This document shows positions 8,036 through 21,094 of a stretch of DNA of 41,854 nt, piece by piece (the stretch's first letter is position 1; every line of letters starts with the position of its first letter). The stretch covers positions 1 through 41,854 of the forward strand of contig SEEL01000030.1 in NCBI GenBank assembly GCA_004144345.1, given 5' to 3'. Source of the DNA: Hyphomicrobiales bacterium (GTDB lineage: Bacteria; Pseudomonadota; Alphaproteobacteria; Rhizobiales; Devosiaceae). Below the pieces are notes generated by a model. It saw only the letters and a program-made list of their open reading frames with translations. It did not search any database and was not told where the DNA came from. The translations under genes and the position numbers were made by a program.

Positions 8036-8224
8036 ACATCCACCGGGCGTGTGCAATTGGTCGATGCCACGACCGATGGCCCGTGGGACTTGCCCGATAT
8101 CGGGCCCGTACGGGCGCCTTCTGCCGTGCTGATCCGGCCGGATGGCCATGTGGCCTGGGTCGGCGAGGGCAGCGATGCCGGTTTGCGCGAGGCACTGAGC
8201 CGCTGGTTCGGGCCCGTGGCTTAG
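8036..8224 (+). pseudogene. 3' remnant of a flavin-dependent aromatic monooxygenase gene
   Basis: A 62-codon open stretch ends at TAG 8222-8224 and reads like the C-terminal end of PheA/TfdB/MhpA-type FAD monooxygenases: QLVDATTDGPWDLPDIG, then APSAVLIRPDGHVAWVGEG, then a short final helix. The thioredoxin-like C-terminal domain of that family normally ends in VLIRPDGHVAWR-type sequence after more than 450 residues that are missing here. The frame is closed upstream by TGA at 8033. Just before it, in another frame, an ATG (8032) reading MNIH has a GGGAGC ribosome site, like the first residues of such enzymes, suggesting one internal deletion joined the gene's two ends out of frame. Its stop overlaps the stop of the convergent methyltransferase gene. 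Confidence 0.6.
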
Positions 8225-8892
8225 GCCGCGTAGGCCACCCAGCCGCGAAAACTGAGGCCGGCGTAGAACAGGCTTACACCATTGAAGCCGGCCTCGCGCA
8301 GCATCGCTTCCTCGTCCTCCGGCGCAAGGATGGTGAGGCGCGTGGCGATGGCCTGCTGCGCGCTTTCGAGCCGCGCCGGATCGGTGCCATCGGGCTGGCC
8401 GAAGGCAACGTGGCGGGCGATCCATTGCGAGCGCTCGGGCTCGGTCTGCGGGAAGCTGATATGGGCCAGCACCAGCGGTGCACCCGGGCGGAGGCGGCGG
8501 CGCAATTGCTGCAACGTCGGCAGCCGCTGCTCGCGCGCGATGAAGTGGAAGGTCAGCAGCGAGACGGCAGCATCGAACGGGCCCTCCGGCGCGGCGTCGA
8601 TATAGCCCTCATGCAGCTCAACGCGCGCGGCGAGCGGGCCGACCGTCGCGGTGGCCAGGCGCAGCATCTCGGCGGAGGGATCGACGCCGTCGAAGCGCCA
8701 GCCGGGCTGCGCCTCGGCAAGCGCCTTGAGTTCGAGCCCACCCCCCGCGCCGAGCACCAGCACGCGGCCATCGGCGGGCGTTTGCTCGGCCAGCAGCATG
8801 GCGGTCATACGGTGGAGGCTCGCAAAGCCCGGCACCTGGCGCGGCGGACCCTCGGCATAATTGGCGTGGGCGGTGAAGCTCGAATTGCTCAT
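8221..8892 (-). CDS. Class I SAM-dependent methyltransferase
   Basis: The product is 223 residues if started at the ATG at 8892 (MSNSSFTAHANYAEG). Motif I is VLVLGAGGGLELKAL, followed by the acidic ribose-binding end of strand 2 (FDGVDPSAEML) and motif II/III strands around FDAAVSLLTFHFI and RPGAPLVLAH. This is the Rossmann-like methyltransferase fold that uses S-adenosylmethionine; it resembles the Methyltransf_25/12 group that acts on small molecules. The ribosome site is weak. An upstream in-frame start at 8967 would add a low-complexity stretch and is less likely. Substrate unknown. The gene overlaps the monooxygenase remnant by 4 bases tail-to-tail. Confidence 0.88.
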   Translation of the reverse strand: MSNSSFTAHANYAEGPPRQVPGFASLHRMTAMLLAEQTPADGRVLVLGAGGGLELKALAEAQPGWRFDGVDPSAEMLRLATATVGPLAARVELHEGYIDAAPEGPFDAAVSLLTFHFIAREQRLPTLQQLRRRLRPGAPLVLAHISFPQTEPERSQWIARHVAFGQPDGTDPARLESAQQAIATRLTILAPEDEEAMLREAGFNGVSLFYAGLSFRGWVAYAA

Positions 8893-9096
8893 GGGGGACC
8901 CGCTGCTCGGTGAGGGCCTCATGTGGCGTGGCCGGGTGGCCCGCGCAAGTACGCTCGACCCTTGCATTTGTTAATGCCGGGCCCCTGCCTTTCGTGCGAC
9001 CGACGAGGAGAGCAGGGGCTAACGCACTGTTCTATTGGGCAAAGTTGCCAAGACGGCGTTTTGGGGGCCGGTTCCCGCGAGGGAAGTGGGGGGCGT

Positions 9097-9804
9097 TTGC
9101 AGACTGCGCGATTCGCGTCGTTCAGCAGCTTTTTGGATGGGGACGCCGAGGCGTTCAACCTGCTGAGCGGCCCGGTTGTCCGGTTGCGCAAGGGCGAAGT
9201 GCTGCGCGTCGAAGGGGCGCCAAACCCCGATGTCTACCGGCTGCGCGCCGGCTGGCTCGCCTGCAGCGTGATGACCGCCGAAGGCCGCCGGCAGATCACC
9301 AAGTTCCATCTGCCGGGCGATCTGGTGGGCATGACCAGTCTCGCGGCCCATGAGGCGACCGAAACGATCGAAGCCCTGTCGGACGCGGAAGTCGAGATCG
9401 TGCCGCTCGACGCCTTCGCCGAAGTGTTCAACAATCATCCGCGCGTGGCGGCGCTGCTGTTCCTGTGGTCGCAGGAGGAACGCGTCCGGCTGATGCATCA
9501 TCTTGCGGTGATCGGCCGTATGCGGTCGTCCAAGCGCGTCGGCGCGCTGCTGCTGTTGCTGTATCAGCGGGCCCAGCTGAGCGCCCCCTCGCGGCGCACC
9601 TCCTTCACCATGCCGCTCACCCAGCAGGACCTCGCCGACGCCACCGGCATGAGCATCGTCCATGCCAATCGCAGCCTCAAGGATCTGCGCGAACGCGGCC
9701 TCGTCACCGTGGTCGATGGCCTCGTGAAGTTCCGCGATCTGCGCGGCCTCATCGCCTACACCGAGGTCCCCACCGTCTCGAAGCGCCGGACGGACTGGAT
9801 CTAG
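9097..9804 (+). CDS. Crp/Fnr-family transcriptional regulator
   Basis: The N-terminal part is a cyclic-nucleotide-binding-like beta barrel (LRKGEVLRVEGAPNPDVYRLRAGW, then KFHLPGDLVGM). A long dimer helix follows, and the C-terminal helix-turn-helix (LTQQDLADATGMSIVHANRSLKDLRERGLV) is typical of Crp/Fnr. No Fe-S Cys cluster is present inside the barrel. The start is uncertain: the frame is open from 8923, but that would add 58 residues unlike the family. TTG at 9097 with GAGGG upstream gives 235 residues, the normal length. Alphaproteobacterial relatives of this subgroup often respond to oxygen, nitric oxide or general stress, but the signal cannot be told here. Its stop overlaps the convergent GH16-like gene. 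Confidence 0.87.
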   Translation: MQTARFASFSSFLDGDAEAFNLLSGPVVRLRKGEVLRVEGAPNPDVYRLRAGWLACSVMTAEGRRQITKFHLPGDLVGMTSLAAHEATETIEALSDAEVEIVPLDAFAEVFNNHPRVAALLFLWSQEERVRLMHHLAVIGRMRSSKRVGALLLLLYQRAQLSAPSRRTSFTMPLTQQDLADATGMSIVHANRSLKDLRERGLVTVVDGLVKFRDLRGLIAYTEVPTVSKRRTDWI

Positions 9805-10532
9805 TTCAGTGGCGAGTACCTGAAATTGCGGATGATGACTTCTACCGTGTCGTTGCCCTCGGGGATGCCGTTGAGGAGCCAGAGGTTGAGGTGGACGACG
9901 AGGGGCTGTTGCGGGATGCGGGTGGTGAAGTCGGCGGGGGCGAAGGTCCAGGCGTCGATCTGGCGGTAGTCGGGGCTGTCGGGATAGCCGGCATGGGCGA
10001 GGTAGTCGACGCTTTCAGGGCTCCAGGTGAAGCGGTAGGTCGAGGCGCCGCCGGGCAGATCGAGCGGGGCGTGGTAGCTTTCGGCCCTTGGGCCGGGCAC
10101 CGCCGGGTGGACAGTCCAGTTGAGGCGGTTGGGGTTCTGGCGATCGCCCCAGGGGGTGATCTCGACATCGATCTCGTTGGTGCCGCCGGGGCCAATATCG
10201 TCGGAGCCCGGATAGTTGAACAGGCCCAGAACGGCGTTCCGGTCCATGATGTCGATGCGGCCGCTGACCTCGAACTCATAGGTGCCGAAACCGAGTGGCG
10301 GGCCGAGCATCACCACTTCGGTTGAGGTCCAGACGCCGCCAGTGTTGGCGATGAACAGATGCAGCCCCTCGTCATCGACGAAGACGTCGTCGGGGTTCCA
10401 AATATTGGGACCGGGGCCGCCGGGATAGTCGCGCACATACCAGTCATAGCCGGCAAAGTGCACCTCGCGCGCGAGGGCGGGCGAGCCGACGAGCAGCACA
10501 GCAAGGACAGCGGCGGCGAGGCGGCGGGTCAT
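9801..10532 (-). CDS. Secreted glycoside hydrolase family 16-like protein
   Basis: The protein has 243 residues and a Sec signal peptide (about 1-21, cleavage after ALA). The rest fits a concanavalin-A-like jelly roll: YEFEVSGRIDIMDRNAVLGLFNY is the usual strand before the active site. NEIDVEITPWG then supplies the GH16 catalytic signature E-x-D-x-E with Glu120, Asp122 and Glu124. GH16 enzymes cut beta-1,3/1,4-glucans or galactans. This single-domain protein is close to the minimal family size. It has no carbohydrate-binding module and no other sugar-use genes nearby, so the substrate is unknown. The start ATG at 10532 gives a well-formed signal peptide. It could form a unit with the hybrid kinase upstream on the same strand (54-base gap). 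Confidence 0.85.
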   Translation of the reverse strand: MTRRLAAAVLAVLLVGSPALAREVHFAGYDWYVRDYPGGPGPNIWNPDDVFVDDEGLHLFIANTGGVWTSTEVVMLGPPLGFGTYEFEVSGRIDIMDRNAVLGLFNYPGSDDIGPGGTNEIDVEITPWGDRQNPNRLNWTVHPAVPGPRAESYHAPLDLPGGASTYRFTWSPESVDYLAHAGYPDSPDYRQIDAWTFAPADFTTRIPQQPLVVHLNLWLLNGIPEGNDTVEVIIRNFRYSPLN

Positions 10533-10586
10533 GCGCCAAGGCTAGCAGGCGTGGGGCCGGCTGCGAATGACGCGTTGCGCGTGCGG

Positions 10587-13502
10587 TTAATGCGGCGCGC
10601 CCTTGCCGCGGGCGATCAGCTCGCGCACGCGGCGGGCGAAGGTTTCCATGACAAAGGGCTTGGTCATCACATGCATGCCGCGATCGAGGTGGCCATGGTT
10701 AAGCACGGCGTTCTCGGCATAGCCGGTGACGAACAGTACTTCGAGGTCAGGGCGCTGCTCGCGCGCCGCATCAGCCAGCTGGCGGCCATTCATGCCGCCG
10801 GGCAGGCCGACATCGGTGATCAACAGATCGATCTGGCGGCCGGAATTGAGGATGCGCAGCGCCGAGGCGGCTTCGGCGGCTTCGACCACTATATAGCCCA
10901 GCTCCTCGAGCTGTTCGGCGGCCACCATGCGGATCAGCGGCTCGTCATCGACGAGGAGGATGGTCTCGTCGCTATTGGCGCGCGGTACGTCCTCCTCGGC
11001 GAGCTGCACGAGATCCTCGCTCACCTCATCGCCGGCGTGGCGCGGCAGATAGAGGCAGACCATGGTGCCCTTGCCGAGCTCGGAATAGATGCGCACCGAG
11101 CCGCCGGACTGGCCGGCAAAGCCATAGACCATCGACAGGCCCAGGCCGGTGCCCTGCCCCATGGGCTTGGTGGTGAAGAACGGATCGAAGGCACGGGCGA
11201 TGGTTTCCGCCGACATGCCGGTGCCGGTGTCGGTGACGCAGAGCGAGACATATTGCCCGGCCGCGAGACCGCGTTCGCGCGCCGCGCGTTCATCCATCCA
11301 GCGATTGGCGGTCTCGATGGTGAGCTTGCCGCCATCGGGCATGGCATCGCGCGCATTGATGCAGAGGTTGAGCAGCGCGTTCTCGAGCTGGCCCGCATCG
11401 ACGAACACGGTCCACAGGCCCGTGGCGCCCGCCGTCTCCACCGCGATCTCGGGCCCGACGCTGCGATGCACGAGATCGAGCATGCCGTTGACGAGATGGT
11501 TGAGGTCGGTGGGCTTGGGGTCGAGCGTCTGGCGGCGCGAGAAAGCCAGCAGGCGCTGGGTGAGGCCGGCGGCGCGCTTGGCGGCAGTCATGGCGCCGTG
11601 GATGTAGCGGTCGATCTCGCCGACGCGGCCCTGCGCGAGGCGCGTCGAGGTGAGTTCGAGGCTGCCGGTGATGCCGGCGAGGATGTTGTTGAAATCATGC
11701 GCGAGGCCACCGGTCAGCTGGCCGACGGCTTCCATCTTCTGGCTCTGGCGCAGCGTCTCTTCGGTGGCCATCAGTTCGCCGGTGCGCAATTGCACCTGCT
11801 CTTCCAGCGTCGCCGCGAGCTGCGCCAGCTCATCGGCCTGGCGGCGGGCATTCTCGATGTCGGTATTGGTGCCGATCCAGCTGCGGATGGCCCCCTGCTC
11901 GTCGCGCACCGGCACGGCGCGGACGAGGAACCAGCGATAGGAGCCATCGGCGCCGCGAATGCGGAACTCGGTCTCGTAGATCTCGCCGCTATGCAGCGCC
12001 GCGCCCCAGGCTTCGGCAGCCGGCGGCAGATCGTCGGGGTGCACGATGGCGCCCCAAGCGGTGCCATCGAGCGTGCCGGCCACGGCGCCGGCATAATCGT
12101 AGACGCGCTGGTTGAACCAATAGAGGTTGCCATCGGGCATGGCGGCCCAGACATGGTTGGGCACCGCCTGGGCGAAGACGCGGAACTGCTCCTCGCTCTG
12201 GCGCAGGGCCAGTTCGGCGCCGCGGCGCGCACTCACATCCTGGAACAGCACCGCCACCTGGTTGAGGCTGGGCGGCTCGATCCGCACGGCGGCGAGTTCG
12301 AGATAGCGCCCGGTGGCGACGAGTTCGCGCTCAAAGCGGATCGGCTGGCCGGTGAGCAGCACGTTGCGATAGAGCTCGACCCAGCCATCGGCCTCCTCGC
12401 CGACGATCTCGCGCAGCCTCAGGCCGACGACATTGGGGATGCCGGCATGGCGGCCATAGGCCTCATTGGCCTGGATATGAACGTAGTCGCTGAGCGGGCC
12501 CTGCGGCCCGTCGATGAACTCGATGATGCAGAAGCCCTCATCGACCGCGTCGAACAGACGGCGATAGCGCTCCTCGCTGTCGCGCAGCAGGATCTCCTGG
12601 CGGCGGCGCTGCACCGAGCTGCGGGTGCGCTCGGTGACTTCGCGGATGAGCGACACTTCGTCGGGCCGCCATTTGCGCACACCGGCATCGTTGACGAACA
12701 GCATGGCGACGAGTTCGCCATTCTCGACCACCGGCACATTGACCAGCGAACGCGCATGCAGCGCCTCGAGCCGGTCGACCGATGAGGCGGTGCGCGGGTC
12801 GGCCCGCACATCCTCGATGACCACCGTCTCGCCGAGGCGGAGGTTTTCGACGAAGGAGCCGTAATTGCTGAGGAGGCGCGTGCCGGCGACGGTCGCAACA
12901 CCCGGCGCGGTCCAGTCGCTGCGCACCGTCAGCAGGCCCGTCGCATGATCGATAGTGCCGAAGCCGACGCGGCTCGCCTTCAGCGCCCGGCCGAGGATGG
13001 TCGCCGCCTCGTGTGGCAATTGCTCGAAATCGCCGGCATTGCGCAGCAGGTCGGCCAGCTCGGCCAGCGCCGCGGCACGCTCCTTGGCGCGCCAGGCTTC
13101 GGTGACGTCGTAGCCGCCCACGAAGATGCCGGTGATGCGGCCCTCGGGATCGCGCATCGGGTTGTAGACGAAATCGAGATAGCGATCGCCCTCGTCGCGA
13201 TCGAGATGCACGAGGATGCCGCGCGCATTGTAGGGCTCGCCCGTGGCGAAGACGCCGTCGAGCAGTTCGTAGAAGCCCTGGCCGCTCAGTTCGGGAAATA
13301 CTTCGCGCACGGAGTGGCCAACGAAATCGCGCGGCCCCGACAGGGTCCGGTAGGCGTCGTTGACGTAGCGGAAGACATGGTTAGGGCCGTCCAGGATGGC
13401 AACGAATCCCGGCATGAAGTCGAACATGCCGAAAGCGCCGAATCCGGCCGGATGAGCAGACAAGCAGGCCCCACATGCGAGGGGCCCATCACGCGGCCCC
13501 AT
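10587..13502 (-). CDS. Hybrid sensor histidine kinase, PAS-GAF-PAS-PAS-HisKA-HATPase-REC
   Basis: The protein is about 971 residues and soluble, with no membrane helix. Domain order: PAS (about 25-145, [19 protein letters not shown]), GAF (about 150-310), PAS (about 320-445), PAS (about 455-575, with the PAC end [11 protein letters not shown]), HisKA with His602 in [12 protein letters not shown], HATPase with [12 protein letters not shown], and a C-terminal receiver with Asp897 in [11 protein letters not shown]. It is a cytoplasmic multi-signal sensor; the receiver probably passes phosphate to an external histidine phosphotransferase or response regulator not encoded here. The start is uncertain: ATG 13502 has AAGGGA 10 bases upstream, while ATG 13427 begins directly at the first PAS. 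It follows a LysR gene on the same strand. Confidence 0.9.
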   Translation of the reverse strand: MGPRDGPLACGACLSAHPAGFGAFGMFDFMPGFVAILDGPNHVFRYVNDAYRTLSGPRDFVGHSVREVFPELSGQGFYELLDGVFATGEPYNARGILVHLDRDEGDRYLDFVYNPMRDPEGRITGIFVGGYDVTEAWRAKERAAALAELADLLRNAGDFEQLPHEAATILGRALKASRVGFGTIDHATGLLTVRSDWTAPGVATVAGTRLLSNYGSFVENLRLGETVVIEDVRADPRTASSVDRLEALHARSLVNVPVVENGELVAMLFVNDAGVRKWRPDEVSLIREVTERTRSSVQRRRQEILLRDSEERYRRLFDAVDEGFCIIEFIDGPQGPLSDYVHIQANEAYGRHAGIPNVVGLRLREIVGEEADGWVELYRNVLLTGQPIRFERELVATGRYLELAAVRIEPPSLNQVAVLFQDVSARRGAELALRQSEEQFRVFAQAVPNHVWAAMPDGNLYWFNQRVYDYAGAVAGTLDGTAWGAIVHPDDLPPAAEAWGAALHSGEIYETEFRIRGADGSYRWFLVRAVPVRDEQGAIRSWIGTNTDIENARRQADELAQLAATLEEQVQLRTGELMATEETLRQSQKMEAVGQLTGGLAHDFNNILAGITGSLELTSTRLAQGRVGEIDRYIHGAMTAAKRAAGLTQRLLAFSRRQTLDPKPTDLNHLVNGMLDLVHRSVGPEIAVETAGATGLWTVFVDAGQLENALLNLCINARDAMPDGGKLTIETANRWMDERAARERGLAAGQYVSLCVTDTGTGMSAETIARAFDPFFTTKPMGQGTGLGLSMVYGFAGQSGGSVRIYSELGKGTMVCLYLPRHAGDEVSEDLVQLAEEDVPRANSDETILLVDDEPLIRMVAAEQLEELGYIVVEAAEAASALRILNSGRQIDLLITDVGLPGGMNGRQLADAAREQRPDLEVLFVTGYAENAVLNHGHLDRGMHVMTKPFVMETFARRVRELIARGKGAPH

Positions 13503-13539
13503 AGCGCACCGGTCCCTTGCGCAGGACCAGTCACAATGA

Positions 13540-17580
<4,041 letters not shown>

Positions 17581-17600
17581 CTAGAGCGCCGTCCTACCGA

Positions 17601-17625
17601 CCGGTCGCTACGGATTGGCGACCGG
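17601..17625. terminator. Hairpin between convergent genes
   Basis: CCGGTCGC (17601-17608) pairs with GCGACCGG (17618-17625) around a 9-base loop. It lies between the third reductase and the convergent propeller gene, overlapping the latter's stop codon. No T-run is present, so a bidirectional terminator role is tentative. Confidence 0.4.
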
Positions 17626-18909
17626 CGGCTGCATCGCCTTTTGCTGGTTGGCGAGGGCGATATCGTGCGGCATCACTTTCCAGATGGTGCCGCCGAAATC
17701 GTCGCTCACATAGAGCCCGCCATCCGGGCCAAAGGCCAGCGCCGCCGGGCGGCCCCAGACTTCGGCGGTCGCGTCGCCGCTGACCCAGAAGCCGGTCATG
17801 AAATTCTCATAGCTCCCATCGGGCTTGCCGTCGGTGAAGGGCACGCGCACGACCTTGTAGCCGGTGGGCACGCTCGCGCCCGACGAGCCATGCAGCGCCA
17901 CCAGCGCGTCGCCGCGATATTCCTCCGGCCAGGAGTCCGGGATGAACACCATGTCGAGCGGGGCCGAATGCGCCTCGAACAGCACATCGGGCATTTTCGC
18001 CGCCTTGAGCTTGGGCAATTGGTCCTGCAATTCGGGCTGCACGAAGCCGCCGGTGTACTGGTAGGGCCAACCGAAATGATCGCCCTCGTCGATGCGCGCG
18101 AGGAAATCGGGCACCAATTGGTCGCCCATGCCGTCGCGTTCCATCACTACGGCATAGAGCGCATTGCTGCCGGGCTCGAAATCCATGCCGGTGACATTGC
18201 GAAGGCCGCTGGCGAAAGTGACCGGGTCGCTGCCATCGAGATTGACGCGCTGGATGGTGGCCTTGTTGCCTTCCTCCACCGCGACATTGTTGACCGAGCC
18301 GACGCTCACATAAACCTGGCTGGCCTTCGCATCGTACGCGACCTCGTGGCTGATATGGCCGGCCACTTCGCCGAACATGCCGTCGGGCGTTACCTGGCCA
18401 ATATTGAAGCCGACGGACGCAAGCGGGATGCGATAGACGGCGTCCTGATCGGCCACCAGCAGATCGCCCTCGAACTCGCCATTGGTGACGAAGGCGAGAC
18501 CGAAGGGATTGGCCGCCTGTTCGAGCACCAGCCCGCCCGTATCGGCGAAGCCGTCATTCTCGATATCGCGCAGCTTCATGATGCGGTGCTGGTCCTGCTG
18601 GGCCAGCATCACCACGTTCTCGGCATCGACGGCGAGGCGCCGGGCGGCGCCGAAATTCTCGATATAGAGCTTCAGCTGGAAGCCCTCGGGCACGAGCGGC
18701 AGATGCTCGCCGCGCTCGACCTTCTTGGGCGGGTTCACCGGCGCCTTGGGATCGACCGGCACGGGGGCCGGCAGATCGTCGACGGTGATGTGGAATTGCT
18801 GGCCGGGGGCCTGGTCATGGCCGGGCGTAGGGCTCGCATCCTGAGCCAGCGCCGTGGCGGCCACAAGCATCGCGGCGGCGCTCAGCGTCGCCAGCAGCAT
18901 GGTCTTCAT
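17608..18909 (-). CDS. Exported sorbosone-dehydrogenase/GSDH-like beta-propeller protein
   Basis: This 433-residue protein has a Sec signal peptide ending at ALA-Q (about residue 22). A Pro-rich linker (residues 40-65) precedes the propeller. Segments such as NPFGLAFVTNGEFEGDLLVAD, GLRNVTGMDFEPGSNALYAVVMERDGMGDQLVPDFLARID and ALAFGPDGGLYVSDDFGGTIWKV are typical blades of the glucose/sorbosone dehydrogenase family, which binds PQQ in the periplasm. Some relatives bind no PQQ, so enzymatic activity is not certain. A GGGAGG ribosome site lies about 7 bases before the ATG at 18909. No PQQ synthesis gene is in the window. It converges on the reductase operon. Confidence 0.85.
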   Translation of the reverse strand: MKTMLLATLSAAAMLVAATALAQDASPTPGHDQAPGQQFHITVDDLPAPVPVDPKAPVNPPKKVERGEHLPLVPEGFQLKLYIENFGAARRLAVDAENVVMLAQQDQHRIMKLRDIENDGFADTGGLVLEQAANPFGLAFVTNGEFEGDLLVADQDAVYRIPLASVGFNIGQVTPDGMFGEVAGHISHEVAYDAKASQVYVSVGSVNNVAVEEGNKATIQRVNLDGSDPVTFASGLRNVTGMDFEPGSNALYAVVMERDGMGDQLVPDFLARIDEGDHFGWPYQYTGGFVQPELQDQLPKLKAAKMPDVLFEAHSAPLDMVFIPDSWPEEYRGDALVALHGSSGASVPTGYKVVRVPFTDGKPDGSYENFMTGFWVSGDATAEVWGRPAALAFGPDGGLYVSDDFGGTIWKVMPHDIALANQQKAMQPPVANP

Positions 18910-19043
18910 CGTCGAACCTCCCTGCCCCTTGCAGGGCCTGGCGCACGCTTAAAGGCCCGGTGCAATCGATGCAACTGGGGTGCCATGCAAATCGGCGGCA
19001 GCGGTTAAGGCAACCGTGGCCACCCCGGCTGCGTTCAGCGGCC

Positions 19044-19886
19044 ATGCGCTTGCTCCCCGCCCTCTTGTTCATCGCCGGCTGCTCAACCGCACTGGCGCAG
19101 GAGGCCGCGCCTCCCGACGTCTCGCTACCGCGCGAACGGCCCGCCGCCACGGCGCCAGCGGCCGCAACGCCAACGGCGACGGCGCCGGCGGACACCACGC
19201 CCCTGCCCCGCGAACGGCCCGAGCCCGCCGCCCCCTCGTCCGAACCGCCGCCGGCGCAGACGCCCGAGGAGGTGGTGGATGCCGCCCCGGCGCCCGCCGA
19301 ACCCGTCGAGCCCGCCGCACCGCCGCGCGACTATCAGGTCGCCTGCCCGGCCGTGTTGCGCGGCGCCGTTACCGCCAGCGCCCTGCCGCCGATCGATGAT
19401 GGGCAGTGCAAGCTGCAATCGCCGCTGTCGCTCGAAGCGGTGATGGCCAATGGCCGCTCGATCCCGCTCAATGCGCCCGCCATCACCGATTGCGGCATGG
19501 CGAGCGTGATGCCCGGCTGGGTTGAGGACGTCGATTCCTACCTGATGGCGACGGACAACACGCAGATCGAGAGCGTCCTCGTCGGTACGGCCTATGCCTG
19601 CCGCAACGTCAACAATGCGCGCGACGGCAATCTCAGCTTCCACGCCTTCGGCGATGCGCTCGACATCATCGGCTTCACACTGACCGACGGGCGCTCGATC
19701 AATGTCGAGACGGCATGGCCCGGCACGGAAGAGCAGGGCAGCCGCGTCATCCGGTTCGCGCATGACGCGGCGTGCACGCATTTCACCACCGTGCTCGGGC
19801 CGGAGGCCAACGCCCTCCACCGCGATCACCTCCATCTCGACCTCGGCTGCCACGGCGTGCGCTGCGTGGCGCGGCTGTGCGAGTAG
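19044..19886 (+). CDS. Extensin-like C-terminal domain (ExtensinC) exported protein
   Basis: The product is 280 residues. Residues 1-13 (ending FIAGC) look like a short lipoprotein signal; alternatively Sec cleavage follows ALAQ. A long Pro/Ala/Glu-rich linker runs to about residue 100, with repeats of LPRERP. The C-terminal ExtensinC domain has six or more Cys and conserved segments: CPAVLRGAV, ITDCGMASVMPGWV, YACRNVNNARDGNLSFHAFGDALDI, and HRDHLHLDLGCHG. The His/Asp pattern resembles zinc D-Ala-D-Ala peptidases, so a peptidoglycan role is plausible. ATG 19044 is chosen because the signal starts there; the frame is open further upstream. Confidence 0.85.
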   Translation: MRLLPALLFIAGCSTALAQEAAPPDVSLPRERPAATAPAAATPTATAPADTTPLPRERPEPAAPSSEPPPAQTPEEVVDAAPAPAEPVEPAAPPRDYQVACPAVLRGAVTASALPPIDDGQCKLQSPLSLEAVMANGRSIPLNAPAITDCGMASVMPGWVEDVDSYLMATDNTQIESVLVGTAYACRNVNNARDGNLSFHAFGDALDIIGFTLTDGRSINVETAWPGTEEQGSRVIRFAHDAACTHFTTVLGPEANALHRDHLHLDLGCHGVRCVARLCE

Positions 19887-19887
19887 C

Positions 19888-20361
19888 TCAGCCGCGATGC
19901 GCGAAGATGGCGAAGATCAGCAGGATTTCTGCGGCGAAGCTCGCACCGAGCCGCATCATATGGGCACTGCGCCACGCGTCCCGCACGGTGGCCCAGTCGG
20001 CGGGTAGCGCGGCGGCGGTCCAGGCCATGATCTGGTCGTTCATCGGCTGGTTGATGAAGCGGGTGATGAGGCCGCCAATGGCGATCAGGATGGCGGCGGC
20101 GATGTAGAGCCAGAGCGCTGTGGGCATCCCCCGCGCCGCGATGGCGAGGCCGATGACCAGCAGCAGCGTCGCGATGGCCAATGCCGGCAGCAGCAGATTG
20201 AGGCCACGGACCGAGCCCTGATGCACCTCCAGATAGGTCGCCGGCGTATATTGCGCGAAGTCGAAACCCCGCCAGATGCCGAACATGCTGCCGACCACGA
20301 GGCTCAACAGCAGCAGGGACAGCGCCTGCGCGCCGGTGGACAAGATTGATGAAACGGGCAT
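19888..20361 (-). CDS. DUF1772 (anthrone oxygenase-like) membrane protein
   Basis: This 157-residue protein has four predicted membrane helices at about 8-30, 55-78, 83-105 and 130-152. The motifs DFAQYTPATYLEVHQG and RFINQPMNDQIMAW match DUF1772 proteins, a family related to fungal anthrone oxygenases but of unknown role in bacteria. I place the start at ATG 20361, with GGAGA about 8 bases upstream; the frame extends further but would enter the operator region. The gene is divergent from a TetR regulator across an 79-base gap with a clear dyad, so it is probably the regulator's target. Its stop lies 2 bases past that of the convergent extensin-like gene. Confidence 0.8.
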   Translation of the reverse strand: MPVSSILSTGAQALSLLLLSLVVGSMFGIWRGFDFAQYTPATYLEVHQGSVRGLNLLLPALAIATLLLVIGLAIAARGMPTALWLYIAAAILIAIGGLITRFINQPMNDQIMAWTAAALPADWATVRDAWRSAHMMRLGASFAAEILLIFAIFAHRG

Positions 20362-20409
20362 GAGTGTTCTCCATGGCAGCGCTTGCGCGACGGCCTGAAC
20401 CCGACTAGA

Positions 20410-20424
20410 AGTATATTCGATACT
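20410..20424. promoter_or_regulatory. Candidate TetR operator between DUF1772 and tetR genes
   Basis: AGTAT-ATTCG-ATACT is a dyad with 5-bp perfect arms; two more matching pairs (TA...TA) extend it to 20406-20428 with two mismatches. It is A/T-rich in a GC-rich setting and sits 17 bases before the TetR start, the usual place for an operator shared by a regulator and its divergent target. Confidence 0.55.
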
Positions 20425-20440
20425 GTTATGCTGCATCCAA

Positions 20441-21088
20441 ATGACTGACCCTGTCAAGCCCAGGCGGATTTACCGCTCCAGCCAGCGCGCCGATCAGGCG
20501 GCCGCCACCCGCGCCGCCATCGCCCGGGCGGCGCGCCAGCTGTTCATCGGCAAGGGCTGGCAGGCGACGACGATTGCCGGCATCGCCCGCGCCGCCAAAG
20601 TGTCGCCGGAAACCGTCTATGCGGTGTTCGGCAGCAAGGCGGCGCTGTTCAGCGAGATCGTGCAGCTTGCCGTCCGGCGCGACCAGCCCGGCACGCCGCT
20701 GCTCGAGCAGGCGGGGCCGCAGGCGGTGACCGGAGCACCGGACCAGGCGCATATCCTCCGGCTGTTCGCCCACGATATTGCGCACGTCCTTGCCGACGTC
20801 GCGCCGCTGATGGCGGTGGCCCGCGGGGCGGCCGACACCGAACCGGTGATCGGCCAGATCTACCGTCAGCTGCATGAGGGGCGGCGGCGCAATCTGGCGG
20901 CGGTGGCCAGCGCCTTGCGGCGCGCCGGTCCCTTGCGGGGCGGCATGGGCGCCGAGGCGGCGACCGCCATCATCTGGCGGCTGGCCAGCCCGGAGCTGTT
21001 CCAGCTGATGATTGCCGTCGAAGGGGTCGAGCTCGAGGCTTATGCCGACTGGCTGGAGCACGGGCTCAGGGCCCAGCTCCTCCCCTGA
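20441..21088 (+). CDS. TetR-family transcriptional regulator
   Basis: The protein has 215 residues. The N-terminal helix-turn-helix covers about residues 20-66: ATRAAIARAARQLFIGKGWQATTIAGIARAAKVSPETVYAVFGSKAALF, a canonical TetR_N domain. The C-terminal all-helical ligand domain is not assignable to a specific effector. The first 15 residues form a basic arm that may touch DNA. No strong ribosome site precedes ATG 20441. It is divergent from the DUF1772 membrane protein, a common arrangement for a repressor of an adjacent detoxifying or transport function. Confidence 0.93.
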   Translation: MTDPVKPRRIYRSSQRADQAAATRAAIARAARQLFIGKGWQATTIAGIARAAKVSPETVYAVFGSKAALFSEIVQLAVRRDQPGTPLLEQAGPQAVTGAPDQAHILRLFAHDIAHVLADVAPLMAVARGAADTEPVIGQIYRQLHEGRRRNLAAVASALRRAGPLRGGMGAEAATAIIWRLASPELFQLMIAVEGVELEAYADWLEHGLRAQLLP

Positions 21089-21094
21089 GCCCGG

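Noticed and set aside
9038-9054. TTGGGCAAAGTTGCCAA upstream of the Crp/Fnr gene as an autoregulatory FNR site
   Set aside because: Symmetry is only partial (5 of 8 pairs) and it does not fit the TTGAT-N4-ATCAA consensus well.
8923-9096. Cys-rich N-terminal extension of the Crp/Fnr protein as an Fe-S sensor
   Set aside because: The added 58 residues start at a poorly supported ATG within the divergent promoter region and are not like Fnr; the TTG at 9097 gives the family length.
10359-12785. Long plus-strand open frame opposite the hybrid kinase
   Set aside because: It is antisense to a clear multidomain kinase, is His/Ala/Gly-rich without domain motifs, and is a typical high-GC shadow frame.
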